From: Mycolicibacterium sp. P1-18
Lineage (GTDB): Bacteria > Actinomycetota > Actinomycetes > Mycobacteriales > Mycobacteriaceae
Assembly (NCBI RefSeq): GCF_008329535.1
Contig: NZ_NPKR01000009.1
Coordinates: forward strand, 124,001 to 188,000
Reading direction: 5' to 3'
DNA length: 64,000 nt
Shown one piece after another: positions 25,369 through 33,370 of this stretch; the stretch's first letter is position 1, and every line of letters starts with the position of its first letter. The position numbers were made by a program, and so were the translations under genes. The notes below the pieces were generated by a model. The model made no database searches. It was not told the DNA's origin and worked only from the letters and a program-made list of their open reading frames with translations.

Positions 25369-26049
25369 ATGACCAGCAGCGACGATTCGACGGGTCAGCC
25401 CGAGGGCGGCACACAGCGGCCAAGCCGGGCCGAGGCGATCGTCGCGCACGCCGAGAACTCGATCTCCGAGGACTCCCTGACCGCCGCGGCCAGGGAACGA
25501 GCCGACGACAGCGGCGCCGGCGCCGTCACCCCCGCCGTCGGTGCCCTGCTGAGCGTGCTGGCCAAGGTCGCCCAGGCCAAGGCCGTCGTCGAGGTCGGGA
25601 CCGGCGTGGGCGTCAGCGGCCTGTGGTTGTTGTCCGGGATGCGCGACGACGGCGTGCTCACCACCATCGACGTCGAGCCGGAACATCAGCGACTGGCCAA
25701 GCAGGCGTTCCTCGAGGCCGGCATCGGCCCGTCCCGCACCAGGCTCATCAGCGGTCGCGCGCAGGAAGTGCTGACCAGGCTGGCCGACGAGTCCTACGAC
25801 CTGGTGTTCATCGACGCCGATCCGGCCGATCAGCCGCAGTTCGTCGCCGAGGGGGTGCGATTGCTGCGCTCCGGCGGTGCGATCGTCATCCACCGCGCCG
25901 CGCTCGGTGGCCGGGCCGGGGACGCCAGCGCCAGTGACCGTGACGTCACGGCGGTGCGCGAGGCGGCCCGGATGATCGCCGAGGACGAGCGACTGACGCC
26001 CGTGCTGGTGCCGCTCGGTGACGGCCTGCTGGCCGCCGCGCGCGACTAA
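25369..26049 (+). CDS. SAM-dependent O-methyltransferase (Rv1220c-like)
   Basis: A 226-residue protein of the catechol/caffeoyl-CoA O-methyltransferase family. The SAM-binding motif I is VVEVGTGVGVSGLWLLSGM near residue 83, then TTIDVEPEHQRLAKQAF, and the metal/SAM loop LVFIDADPADQPQF near 145. RAALGGRAGD occupies the usual catalytic region. It is divergent from sigE, as in M. tuberculosis. The physiological acceptor is unknown. ATG 25369 is chosen by the position of the -10 element. Confidence 0.87.
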   Translation: MTSSDDSTGQPEGGTQRPSRAEAIVAHAENSISEDSLTAAARERADDSGAGAVTPAVGALLSVLAKVAQAKAVVEVGTGVGVSGLWLLSGMRDDGVLTTIDVEPEHQRLAKQAFLEAGIGPSRTRLISGRAQEVLTRLADESYDLVFIDADPADQPQFVAEGVRLLRSGGAIVIHRAALGGRAGDASASDRDVTAVREAARMIAEDERLTPVLVPLGDGLLAAARD

Positions 26050-26078
26050 TTCCTTTTTCGCCCTTCTGCGCTCACCCC

Positions 26079-26108
26079 TTGACACCCGACTGAACGCGCG
26101 TTTAGCGT
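26079..26108 (+). promoter_or_regulatory. Promoter of the TetR gene (TTGACA-18-TAGCGT), leaderless
   Basis: TTGACA at 26079-26084 and TAGCGT at 26103-26108 are separated by 18 nt. Seven nt after the -10 comes ATG 26116, so the transcript should begin at the start codon. This is the best -35/-10 pair in the window. Confidence 0.7.
26090..26105. promoter_or_regulatory. TetR operator candidate 1
   Basis: CTGAACGCGCGTTTAG is a near-palindrome (one symmetric pair mismatched) lying between the -35 and -10 elements. Its inverted near-copy starts exactly 20 bp downstream, so the two sites lie on about the same DNA face. Confidence 0.65.
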
Positions 26109-26109
26109 A

Positions 26110-26125
26110 CTAAACATGCGTTCAG
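26110..26125. promoter_or_regulatory. TetR operator candidate 2, over the start codon
   Basis: CTAAACATGCGTTCAG is the inverted copy of candidate 1 with two differences, both falling where the ATG start codon is embedded. Binding here would block transcription initiation. Confidence 0.65.
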
Positions 26126-26742
26126 TCGACGATCTGACGGCCACCGCCCGCATCCGCGACGCGGCGATCGAGCAGTTCGGCCAGCACGGCTTCGACGTCG
26201 GCCTGCGCGTGATCGCCAAGGCCGCCGGCGTCAGCGCGGCTCTGGTGATCCACCACTTCGGCTCCAAGGACGGCCTGCGGACGGCGTGCGACGACTTCGT
26301 CGCCACGTCCATCCGGACCGCCAAGAGCGAGACCATCCAGTCCTCGGACCCCGCGTCGTGGCTGGCCCAGTTGGCGGGCATCGAGTCCTTTGCGCCGCTG
26401 ATGGCCTATCTGGTGCGCAGCATGCAGTCCGGCGGCGACCTGGCGAAGACGTTGTGGCGCCACATGATCGACGACGTCGAGCAGTACATGGACGAAGGTG
26501 TCCGCGCCGGCACCGTCAAGGCGAGCCGTGATCCCAAGGCGCGGGCCAAGTTCCTCGCCCTGGCCAACGGCGGCAGCTTCCTGCTCTACCTGCAGATGCA
26601 CGACGACCCCGCCGACATGGCCGCCGTCCTGCACGACTACGCCCAGGACATGGTGCTCCCCGCGCTCGAGATCTACACCGACGGACTGCTGACTGATTCG
26701 ACGATGCTCGACGCCATCGCGGCGTCGAGGGAAGAGGAGTGA
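26116..26742 (+). CDS. TetR-family repressor of the adjacent ABC exporter (Rv1219c-like)
   Basis: A 208-residue regulator. The helix-turn-helix (about 10-50) reads RIRDAAIEQFGQHGF, then LRVIAKAAGVSAALVIHHFG, SKDGLR. The remainder is a helical ligand-binding domain. It is followed 3 nt later by the ABC transporter genes, as in M. tuberculosis where Rv1219c represses the Rv1218c-Rv1217c efflux pump. The twin palindromes at its own promoter indicate autorepression and control of the downstream genes in one transcript. Confidence 0.92.
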   Translation: MRSVDDLTATARIRDAAIEQFGQHGFDVGLRVIAKAAGVSAALVIHHFGSKDGLRTACDDFVATSIRTAKSETIQSSDPASWLAQLAGIESFAPLMAYLVRSMQSGGDLAKTLWRHMIDDVEQYMDEGVRAGTVKASRDPKARAKFLALANGGSFLLYLQMHDDPADMAAVLHDYAQDMVLPALEIYTDGLLTDSTMLDAIAASREEE

Positions 26743-26745
26743 CTC

Positions 26746-27666
26746 GTGACCACTGGTGATGGCAACGGCGCCATCGAGGTTCGCAACCTGACGAAGGACT
26801 TCGGCCCGGTGCGGGCCCTCGACGGGCTGAACCTCGAGGTTGCCGAGGGTGAGGTGCACGGATTCCTCGGCCCCAACGGCGCAGGCAAGTCGACGACCAT
26901 TCGGGTGCTGCTCGGGCTGGCGCGCGCCGACTCCGGCACCGCGCGACTGCTGGGCAGAGATCCGTGGACCGACGCGGTCGCGCTACATCGTCAGATCGCC
27001 TACGTGCCAGGCGACGTCACGCTGTGGCCGTCGCTGACCGGCGGTGAGACCGTCGACCTGCTGGCCCGCATGCGGGGCGGCATCGACGAACGCCGTCGCG
27101 CCGAGTTGGTCGAGCGCTTCGCGCTGGACCCGTCGAAGAAGGCCCGTACCTACTCCAAGGGCAACCGGCAGAAGGTGTCGCTGGTCTCCGCCTTCGCCTC
27201 CAATGCCAGGCTGCTGCTCCTCGACGAGCCCAGTAGCGGCCTGGATCCCTTGATGGAGAACGTCTTCCAACAGTGCGTCGCCGAGGCCCGCGACCGGGGC
27301 GCCACGGTACTGCTGTCGAGTCACATCCTCGCCGAGACCGAGGCACTGTGCCAGCGGGTCACCATCATCCGCGCCGGACGGACCGTCGAGAGCGGCACAC
27401 TCGAGTCGATGCGACACCTGTCGCGGACATCGATCCGGGCTGAGATGATCGGCGACCCCGGCGACATCGGCCGCATCGCCGGAGTCGAGGACGTCGTCGT
27501 CGACGGTCACACCGTCAGCGCGCAGGTCGACGGCGCCAGCCTCGCCGAAGTCGTCAAGGTGCTCGGTGACGCCGGAGTTCGAAGCCTGGTCAGCCAACCA
27601 CCGACGCTGGAGGACCTGTTCCTGCGCCACTACGGCGTCGGGGACGACGCACGGGTGACGGCATGA
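26746..27666 (+). CDS. ABC exporter ATP-binding protein (Rv1218c-like)
   Basis: A 306-residue DrrA/CcmA-type ATPase. Walker A is GPNGAGKST near residue 43, the signature is the variant YSKGNRQKVSL in place of LSGGQ, and Walker B is LLLLDEPSSGLDP followed by SSHILAE. A C-terminal extension (about 230-306) ends in the LEDLFLRHYG motif typical of multidrug exporters. GAAGAGGAG precedes GTG 26746. The stop overlaps the permease start by 4 nt. The M. tuberculosis homologue contributes to efflux of several drug classes. Confidence 0.92.
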   Translation: MTTGDGNGAIEVRNLTKDFGPVRALDGLNLEVAEGEVHGFLGPNGAGKSTTIRVLLGLARADSGTARLLGRDPWTDAVALHRQIAYVPGDVTLWPSLTGGETVDLLARMRGGIDERRRAELVERFALDPSKKARTYSKGNRQKVSLVSAFASNARLLLLDEPSSGLDPLMENVFQQCVAEARDRGATVLLSSHILAETEALCQRVTIIRAGRTVESGTLESMRHLSRTSIRAEMIGDPGDIGRIAGVEDVVVDGHTVSAQVDGASLAEVVKVLGDAGVRSLVSQPPTLEDLFLRHYGVGDDARVTA

Positions 27667-29309
27667 CCGTCCTCGATCGGCCGCACCACCCCGCCCATCA
27701 GGCCCCGCCCCACGGATCGAGCTTCACGGGAACCGTTGCGCTGCTTCGCCTCTACCTACGCCGCGACCGCATCGCTTTGCCGGCGTGGGTGCTGTTGCTG
27801 TCGGTCCCGCTCGGCACGGTGTACGTCGGCGGCACCGAGGCCGTCTACCCGACGGCCGCGGCTCGCGCGGCGTTCGCCGCGACCATCATGGCCAATCCCG
27901 CCCAGCGCGCGCTGTACGGGAACGTCTACGGCGACAGCCTCGGCGCCACCGGCATCTGGAAGGCCGGCATGTTCCACGTGCTGATCGCGGTGGCCGTCAT
28001 CCTGACCGTCATCCGGCACACCCGCGCCGAGGAGGAGTCGGGCCGCACCGAACTCGTCGACTCCACGGCCGTCGGTCGGCACGCCAGCCTCACCGCGGCA
28101 CTACTTCTCGCCGGAGGCGGGTCGATCGCCACCGGATTCATCGGCGCCGCAGGGCTGCTCGCGGTCGACGTGCCCGCGACCGGCTCGACGGCCTTCGGTT
28201 TGGCGCTGGCGGCGACGGGCCTGGTGTTCACGGCCGTGGCCGCGGTCACGGCACAGCTGTCGTCCAGCGCGCGCTTCGCCCGCGGTGCGGCCTTCGCCGT
28301 GCTGGCTTCGGCATTCACCCTGCGGGCCGTGGGCGACGCGGGCTCACGAGCCGAATTCCTCGTGTGGCTGTCGCCTTTGGGATGGTCGCTGCAGGTGCGC
28401 CCCTACGCGGGTGACCGGTTGTGGATTCTCGCGCTGCACGCGGCGGTGACCGTCGCGCTGGTAACGGTCGCCTACCGCCTGCTGGCCAGGCGTGACGTCG
28501 GCGCGGGGCTGATCGCCGAACGCCCGGGCGCGCCGCGAGCCGGGTGGGGGCTGCGTGGAGTGACCGCCCTGGCGTGGCGGCTCAACCGGGCGTCGTGCGC
28601 GCTGTGGACGGTCGGCCTGTACCTCTACGGCCTGCTGATCGGCAGCGTCGTCCACGGTGTCGGCGGCGAGATCGGCGACAGCCAGGCCGCCCGCGACGTC
28701 GTGGCCCGCCTCGGTGGCACCGATCAGTTGGAACAGGCCTTCGTCGGGGTGGCGTTCGGGATGCTCGGCATCGTCGCGTCGGCGTTCGCCATCTCCTTGA
28801 CCCTGCGGTTGCACCAGGAGGAGTCCAGCCAGCGCGCCGAAGTCCTACTGGCGGGCGCGGTGAGCCGAACCCGTTGGTTGACAAGTCATTTGGTGTTCGC
28901 AATCGTGGGCACCGGCGCCGCGCTGATGCTTGCCGCGATGGTGGCCGGGTTGACCTACGGCGCCTCGGCGGACGACGTGGCGGGCAAGCTTCCCACCGTC
29001 CTGGGGGCGGCAGCCGTGCAACTGCCGGCGGTATGGCTCCTGGTTGCCGTCACGGTCGCCCTGTTCGGCCTGCTGCCCCGGTTCACGCCGGTGGCGTGGG
29101 GAGTCTTGATCGTCTTCGTCGCGTTGTACCTGTTGGGGTCGCTGGCGAATTCACCGCAGTGGTTGCTGAATCTCGAACCGTTCACGCACGTGCCGCACGT
29201 CGGCGTCGGCGACTTCAGCGCCACCCCGCTGTGGTGGCTGCTCGGGATCGACGCCACCTTGATCATGTTGGGCGTCATTGCGTTTCGACGACGGGACGTG
29301 GCGTCGTGA
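27663..29309 (+). CDS. ABC exporter permease (Rv1217c-like)
   Basis: A 548-residue protein, the same length as Rv1217c, with about 12 predicted membrane helices. It looks like two fused six-helix units: each half has a conserved segment near an EE motif (RHTRAEEESGRTELVDSTAV near 120 and LRLHQEESSQRAEVLLAGAV near 380). It should work with the coupled ATPase to export hydrophobic compounds. The start overlaps the ATPase stop and its stop overlaps the next gene, so the three are co-translated. Confidence 0.9.
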   Translation: MTVLDRPHHPAHQAPPHGSSFTGTVALLRLYLRRDRIALPAWVLLLSVPLGTVYVGGTEAVYPTAAARAAFAATIMANPAQRALYGNVYGDSLGATGIWKAGMFHVLIAVAVILTVIRHTRAEEESGRTELVDSTAVGRHASLTAALLLAGGGSIATGFIGAAGLLAVDVPATGSTAFGLALAATGLVFTAVAAVTAQLSSSARFARGAAFAVLASAFTLRAVGDAGSRAEFLVWLSPLGWSLQVRPYAGDRLWILALHAAVTVALVTVAYRLLARRDVGAGLIAERPGAPRAGWGLRGVTALAWRLNRASCALWTVGLYLYGLLIGSVVHGVGGEIGDSQAARDVVARLGGTDQLEQAFVGVAFGMLGIVASAFAISLTLRLHQEESSQRAEVLLAGAVSRTRWLTSHLVFAIVGTGAALMLAAMVAGLTYGASADDVAGKLPTVLGAAAVQLPAVWLLVAVTVALFGLLPRFTPVAWGVLIVFVALYLLGSLANSPQWLLNLEPFTHVPHVGVGDFSATPLWWLLGIDATLIMLGVIAFRRRDVAS

Positions 29310-29980
29310 AGGTCGTCATGCAGTTCGTGGCGATGTTCGTCGCCAGTGTGGTGTTCTTCGGCGCCGCCCTGTTCCTTCCCGCGGGGACGGTCGACTACTG
29401 GCAGGCCTGGCTGTACCTCGCGGTATTCACCGCGACCACGTTGTTGCCGAGTCTCTATCTTGCGGTGAAGTATCCGGCCGCGCTGCAGCGTCGGATGAAG
29501 GGTGGCCCGACCGCCGAGACGCGTCCGGTTCAACGCGTCGTCATGGTCGCCACCATCGTGGCGGTGGTGCTGCAGTTGGTCGTCAGCGCCCTCGACCACC
29601 GGTTCGGCTGGTCGTCGGTGCCGACGGCCGCGGTGATCGTCGGTGCGGTGCTCGTCGGCGCCGGGTTGCTCGTGGCCCAGTTCGTCGTCATCCAGAACGG
29701 CTACGCCGCGGCCACGATCACCGTCGAGGCCGACCAGCCCCTGGTGTCCACGGGCCTCTACGGATTGGTGCGCCACCCCATGTACTTCGGGGCGCTGGTC
29801 ATGATGGTCGGCACTCCCCTGGCTCTGGACTCGTACTGGGGTCTGCTGCTGCTGGTCCCCGCTTGCCTCGCGCTGGGCGTCAGGGTGGCCGACGAAGAGA
29901 AGATGCTCACCGAGGAGTTGGCCGGATACGCGGACTACGTCACGCGGGTGCGGTTCCGGTTGGTGCCGGGCGTGTGGTGA
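29306..29980 (+). CDS. ICMT/PEMT-like integral membrane protein (Rv1216c-like)
   Basis: A 224-residue membrane protein with about five helices, equal in length to Rv1216c. The C-terminal half has the isoprenylcysteine methyltransferase-type motif GLYGLVRHPMYFGAL near 150 and ADEEKMLTEELAGYADYVTR near 195, which in this fold binds SAM and the lipid substrate. GTG 29306 overlaps the permease stop (GTGA). It is therefore the fourth gene of the TetR-ABC operon. It may methylate a lipid or a compound handled by the exporter; the substrate is unknown. Confidence 0.85.
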   Translation: MKVVMQFVAMFVASVVFFGAALFLPAGTVDYWQAWLYLAVFTATTLLPSLYLAVKYPAALQRRMKGGPTAETRPVQRVVMVATIVAVVLQLVVSALDHRFGWSSVPTAAVIVGAVLVGAGLLVAQFVVIQNGYAAATITVEADQPLVSTGLYGLVRHPMYFGALVMMVGTPLALDSYWGLLLLVPACLALGVRVADEEKMLTEELAGYADYVTRVRFRLVPGVW

Positions 29981-29986
29981 ATGCAC

Positions 29987-30442
29987 CTACAGGCACCTTG
30001 GGAAGCCGACCACACGAAGTGTCGGGTCGAGGTTGTCCCACTGCCAGACGCGCTCGGCCTTCCGGGTCGGTTCGCCCACACCGTGAAGCCCTGCCGCCTT
30101 CGCCGCGTACATCGCCGCGTGCGCGCAGTGCGCCGACATGTGTGCGACGGCAGCGGCTTGGCCCGCCGCACGTGCTGCGGCGACAGCCGCCGGCGCACCG
30201 GCTTGAGCAGCGTCACGCGCAGCTGCATGGGCGGCGAACGCGGCGGTGCGACAGGCGATCATCGACAGATCGCCGCGCACCCATCCCCGTAAGGACTCGA
30301 TTGCGTTGCGGGGCCGGGTGTCATCGGGACAGCACTCTTCGAAGATCGGCAATGTCCGCTCGGCGCACGTGGCAGCCCAGCGCGCCAGTGCTTCATGGGT
30401 GACTGAATCAACTTTTGGCCCCGCCTTCGGGCTCTTGGTCAC
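29987..30442 (-). CDS. Putative immunity protein, Imm-5-like
   Basis: A 151-residue, Ala-rich helical protein. WAATCAERTLPIFEECCPDD followed by TRPRNAIESLRGWVRG fits the Imm-5-like domain often annotated as putative immunity protein in actinobacteria. The centre is Ala/His-rich (AAAVAHMSAHCAHAAMYAAK) and the C-terminus ends WQWDNLDPTLRVVGFP. The start is GTG 30442 without a clear ribosome binding site. No toxin gene is adjacent, so it is an orphan. The family assignment is from memory of the pattern and immunity function is unproven. Confidence 0.68.
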   Translation of the reverse strand: MTKSPKAGPKVDSVTHEALARWAATCAERTLPIFEECCPDDTRPRNAIESLRGWVRGDLSMIACRTAAFAAHAAARDAAQAGAPAAVAAARAAGQAAAVAHMSAHCAHAAMYAAKAAGLHGVGEPTRKAERVWQWDNLDPTLRVVGFPRCL

Positions 30443-30520
30443 CGCGCCATGCTGCCATGAATTCGACTCGCCTCAGGAGGAAGGCAACCGGGACGACATC
30501 GTCTTGTCGGAGGGTCGGCG

Positions 30521-30526
30521 TACTAT
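30521..30526 (+). promoter_or_regulatory. -10 element of the DUF222/HNH gene
   Basis: TACTAT is 7 nt before ATG 30534 with no ribosome binding site. It touches the LexA box, so repressor binding would cover the start of transcription. Confidence 0.6.
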
Positions 30527-30541
30527 CGAACACATGTTCGA
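30526..30541. promoter_or_regulatory. LexA (SOS) box
   Basis: TCGAACACATGTTCGA matches exactly the mycobacterial SOS box TCGAAC-N4-GTTCGA, and flanking bases extend the palindrome to TATCGAACA/TGTTCGATA. It contains the ATG of the DUF222/HNH gene. In M. tuberculosis several 13E12-type genes of this family are LexA-controlled. Confidence 0.88.
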
Positions 30542-31796
30542 TACGGTGGACGAGGCGGGGTTGGTCGACCGCATCGCCGCGCTCGAACGCGCCAAGTGCG
30601 CCGCCGCCGCCGAACAAGCCGTCCTCACCGCCCACCTCGACACCGCCCGCCGGGAACGCGAAGCCGCCGCCGGCGTGCCCGCCGCCAAACGCGGCAAGGG
30701 CCTGGCCAGTGAGATCGCCCTGGCCCGCCACGACACCCCCAACCGCGGTGGCCGCCACCTCGGCTTCGCCCGCGCCCTGGTGAACGAGATGCCTCACACC
30801 CTGGCCGCACTGCGGGCCGGGCTGCTGTCCGAATGGCGGGCCACGTTGATCGTGCGGGAATCGGCCTGCCTGTCCGTGGAGGACCGCCGGGTGCTGGATG
30901 CCCGGATGTGCGCCGACCCGGCCAGCCTGGAGGGCAAGGGCGACAAGCGCATCGAGGCCGACGCCAAGGCCATCGCCTACGAACTCGACCCACACGCCGT
31001 CCTGGACCGAGCCGTCCGCGCCGACACCGAACGCACGGTCTGGGTGCGCCCCGCCCCCGACGCCATGACCTACGTGACCGCCCTGCTGCCCATGCCGCAG
31101 GGCGTCGCGGTCTACGCCGCCCTGCGCCGCGAAGCCGACACGTGCGGCGACGGCCGCACCCGCGGTCAGGTCATGGCCGACACCCTCGTCGAACGCGTCA
31201 CCGGCCGCCCCGCCGAGGTTCCCGTCCCCGTCGCCGTGGACCTGGTCATCAGCGACGACACCCTGCTCGGCGGAGACCAGGCCCCGGCCCGGGTCCCCGG
31301 CTACGGACCCATCCCCGCCGCCATCGCGTGCCACCTGGTCAACCGCGCCGCCGACGACGACCGATCCCAGGCGACCTTGCGGCGGCTGTACCGCCACCCC
31401 GACTCCGGTGCCCTCATCGCCATGGAATCCCGCGCCCGCGCCTTCCCCAAGGGCCTGGCCCGCTTCATCGCCGTCCGTGACGACACCTGCCGCACCCCCT
31501 ACTGCGACGCCCCGATCCGCCACACCGACCACGCCGTCGACCACGCCGCCGGCGGACCCACCACCGCACTCAACGGACGAGGCAACTGCGCGGCCTGCAA
31601 CTACGACAAACAAGCCCCCGGCTGGCACGCCTCCAACCACCACGACCGCGACGGCACCCACCACAGCGCGGTCGTCACCCCCACCGGCGCCCGCCACCAC
31701 AGCACCGCACCACCACTACCCGGCAGGCCCACCCACCGCCGCAGCATCGTCGAAGTCGCCTTCGCCGACCACCTCGCCTGGCGCAACGCCGCCTGA
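30534..31796 (+). CDS. DUF222 / HNH endonuclease domain protein (13E12 repeat family)
   Basis: A 420-residue protein. DUF222 covers about 1-280 (LTAHLDTARREREAAAG, then EMPHTLAALRAGLLSEWRAT). The HNH domain near 320-365 reads DDTCRTPYCDAPIRHTDHAV, followed by the Asn of TALNGRGNCAACN, with two CxxC-type pairs for zinc. The family is widespread in mycobacteria and mobile-element associated; the nuclease activity is presumed from the HNH fold. It is controlled by an SOS box over a leaderless start, so it should be induced by DNA damage. The C-terminal third uses an extreme C-rich codon style. Confidence 0.9.
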   Translation: MFDTVDEAGLVDRIAALERAKCAAAAEQAVLTAHLDTARREREAAAGVPAAKRGKGLASEIALARHDTPNRGGRHLGFARALVNEMPHTLAALRAGLLSEWRATLIVRESACLSVEDRRVLDARMCADPASLEGKGDKRIEADAKAIAYELDPHAVLDRAVRADTERTVWVRPAPDAMTYVTALLPMPQGVAVYAALRREADTCGDGRTRGQVMADTLVERVTGRPAEVPVPVAVDLVISDDTLLGGDQAPARVPGYGPIPAAIACHLVNRAADDDRSQATLRRLYRHPDSGALIAMESRARAFPKGLARFIAVRDDTCRTPYCDAPIRHTDHAVDHAAGGPTTALNGRGNCAACNYDKQAPGWHASNHHDRDGTHHSAVVTPTGARHHSTAPPLPGRPTHRRSIVEVAFADHLAWRNAA

Positions 31797-31816
31797 GCAC
31801 GCCTCATACTGTTCGG

Positions 31817-32014
31817 GTGAAGGACAAGGATTCGGCAGGCCCGGGCAACAAGACGTGCATGGGCAGCGGCAAGCCGTGGACGGTCGACATCGCCGGCAAG
31901 CCGATCTGTCCGCGCTGTCGCCGCGCGCTGTCGACCGTCGCCGGCAAGGGCAGGACCGTCACCAACACCCCGAAGGTGCCCCGGCACGAACGGCCGGGAC
32001 CGCGACAGCGCTAG
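31817..32014 (+). CDS. Small basic CxxC hypothetical protein
   Basis: A 65-residue protein from GTG 31817. It has Cys14, then PICPRCRR with Cys31 and Cys34, a possible metal-binding knuckle, and a Lys/Arg/Pro-rich tail (KVPRHERPGPRQR). The promoter-like TACTGT at 31807-31812 lies 4 nt before the start. It overlaps the convergent glgC stop by 4 nt. Function is unknown; the small size makes it less certain than its neighbours. Confidence 0.62.
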   Translation: MKDKDSAGPGNKTCMGSGKPWTVDIAGKPICPRCRRALSTVAGKGRTVTNTPKVPRHERPGPRQR

Positions 32015-33225
32015 ATCCAGATGCCCTTGCCGACGGCCACCACGCCACCGGCACTGATCGCGAATCGCTCGCGATCGCGCTCCAGATCCACCCCGACGTG
32101 CTCACCCGGTCCGACGACGACGTTCTTGTCGAGGATGGCGTGGCGCACCACGGCACCCCGGCCGATGCGGACGCCGGGCATTATGACGCTGCCCTCGACG
32201 ATCGCGCCGTCGTTGATCACCACGTTGGACGACAGCACCGAATTGCGCACCGAGGCGGCCGAGACGATGCTGCCCGCCCCGACGACGGACTCCTGCGCCG
32301 AACCGCCGTTGACGAACTTGGCGGGAGCCAGGTTCTCCGGTTCGCCGCGGATCGGCCACCGACGGTTGTACAGGTTGAAGATCGGGTGGACCGACACCAG
32401 GTCCATGTGTGCGTCGTAGAAGGCGTCCAACGTCCCGACGTCGCGCCAGTAGCCGTGGTCGCGCTCCGTCGAACCGGGCACCTCGTTGTCGTTGAAGTCG
32501 TAGACGGCGGCCTGACCGTCGCGGACCAGACGCGGGATGATGTCGCCGCCCATGTCGTGGTCGGAATCGTCGTCGTCGGCGTCCGCGCGGATGGCGTCGA
32601 CGAGCACCTTCGTGGTGAAGATGTAGTTGCCCATCGAGGCGTACGTCATCTCGGGATCGTCGGGGGTTCCCGGCGGATCGGCCGGCTTCTCCACGAACGC
32701 GCGAATCAGCCCGGACTCGTCCGAGTCGATGCAACCGAACGCCGTTGCCTCGGCGCGGGGCACCCGAATGCCCGCGACCGTCGCGCCCGCTCCACTCTCG
32801 ATGTGGAACTGCAACATCTGCTCGGGATCCATGCGGTAGATGTGGTCGGCGCCGAAGACGACGACGTAATCCGGGTCCTCGTCGTAGATCAGGTTGAGCG
32901 ACTGCAGGATCGCGTCACCGGATCCCGTGTACCACCGTGGGCCCAGTCGCTGCTGCGCGGGAACGGGGGTGATGTACTCCCCGGCAAGCCCCGATAACCG
33001 CCAGTTCTGCGAAATGTGGCGGTCCAGCGAATGCGACTTGTATTGCGTCAGAACGCAGATCTTCAAGTACCGAGCGTTGACCAGATTCGACAGCACGAAG
33101 TCGATGAGCCGATAGGCACCGCCGAAGGGAACCGCGGGCTTCGCCCGATCCGCGGTCAGCGGGTATAGCCGCTTGCCTTCGCCGCCTGCTAGGACGATGC
33201 CCAAAACGGTTGGCAATTCCCTCAT
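32011..33225 (-). CDS. glgC: Glucose-1-phosphate adenylyltransferase (ADP-glucose pyrophosphorylase)
   Basis: A 404-residue enzyme. The N-terminal nucleotidyltransferase signature LAGGEGKRLYPLT is near residue 12, followed by RAKPAVPFGGAYRLIDFVLS; the glucose-1-P region FVEKPADPPG lies near 183, and a left-handed beta-helix closes the protein (VRNSVLSSNVVINDGAIVEG). It converts ATP and glucose-1-phosphate to ADP-glucose for glycogen and maltose-1-phosphate synthesis. ATG 33225 follows TAGGTT by 6 nt, probably leaderless. It is divergent from glgM. Confidence 0.96.
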   Translation of the reverse strand: MRELPTVLGIVLAGGEGKRLYPLTADRAKPAVPFGGAYRLIDFVLSNLVNARYLKICVLTQYKSHSLDRHISQNWRLSGLAGEYITPVPAQQRLGPRWYTGSGDAILQSLNLIYDEDPDYVVVFGADHIYRMDPEQMLQFHIESGAGATVAGIRVPRAEATAFGCIDSDESGLIRAFVEKPADPPGTPDDPEMTYASMGNYIFTTKVLVDAIRADADDDDSDHDMGGDIIPRLVRDGQAAVYDFNDNEVPGSTERDHGYWRDVGTLDAFYDAHMDLVSVHPIFNLYNRRWPIRGEPENLAPAKFVNGGSAQESVVGAGSIVSAASVRNSVLSSNVVINDGAIVEGSVIMPGVRIGRGAVVRHAILDKNVVVGPGEHVGVDLERDRERFAISAGGVVAVGKGIWI

Positions 33226-33231
33226 GCGTCA

Positions 33232-33237
33232 AACCTA
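33232..33237 (-). promoter_or_regulatory. -10 element of glgC, leaderless
   Basis: TAGGTT on the minus strand ends 6 nt before the glgC ATG, with no ribosome binding site. Confidence 0.5.
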
Positions 33238-33357
33238 TCGGCCCGTAGGGACCGCGGCTAGCCATTCACGCTATTCCGACACGATTGACCAAACTGCTGT
33301 AGGACTGTCGGTCAAGACAATTGGGTCCGACTCGCTCACTGCACCGCGGCGGTGAAC

Positions 33358-33363
33358 TACCGT
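33358..33363 (+). promoter_or_regulatory. -10 element of glgM, leaderless
   Basis: TACCGT lies 7 nt before ATG 33371. This spacing supports ATG 33371 over the in-frame GTG 33365. Confidence 0.55.
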
Positions 33364-33370
33364 CGTGCAC

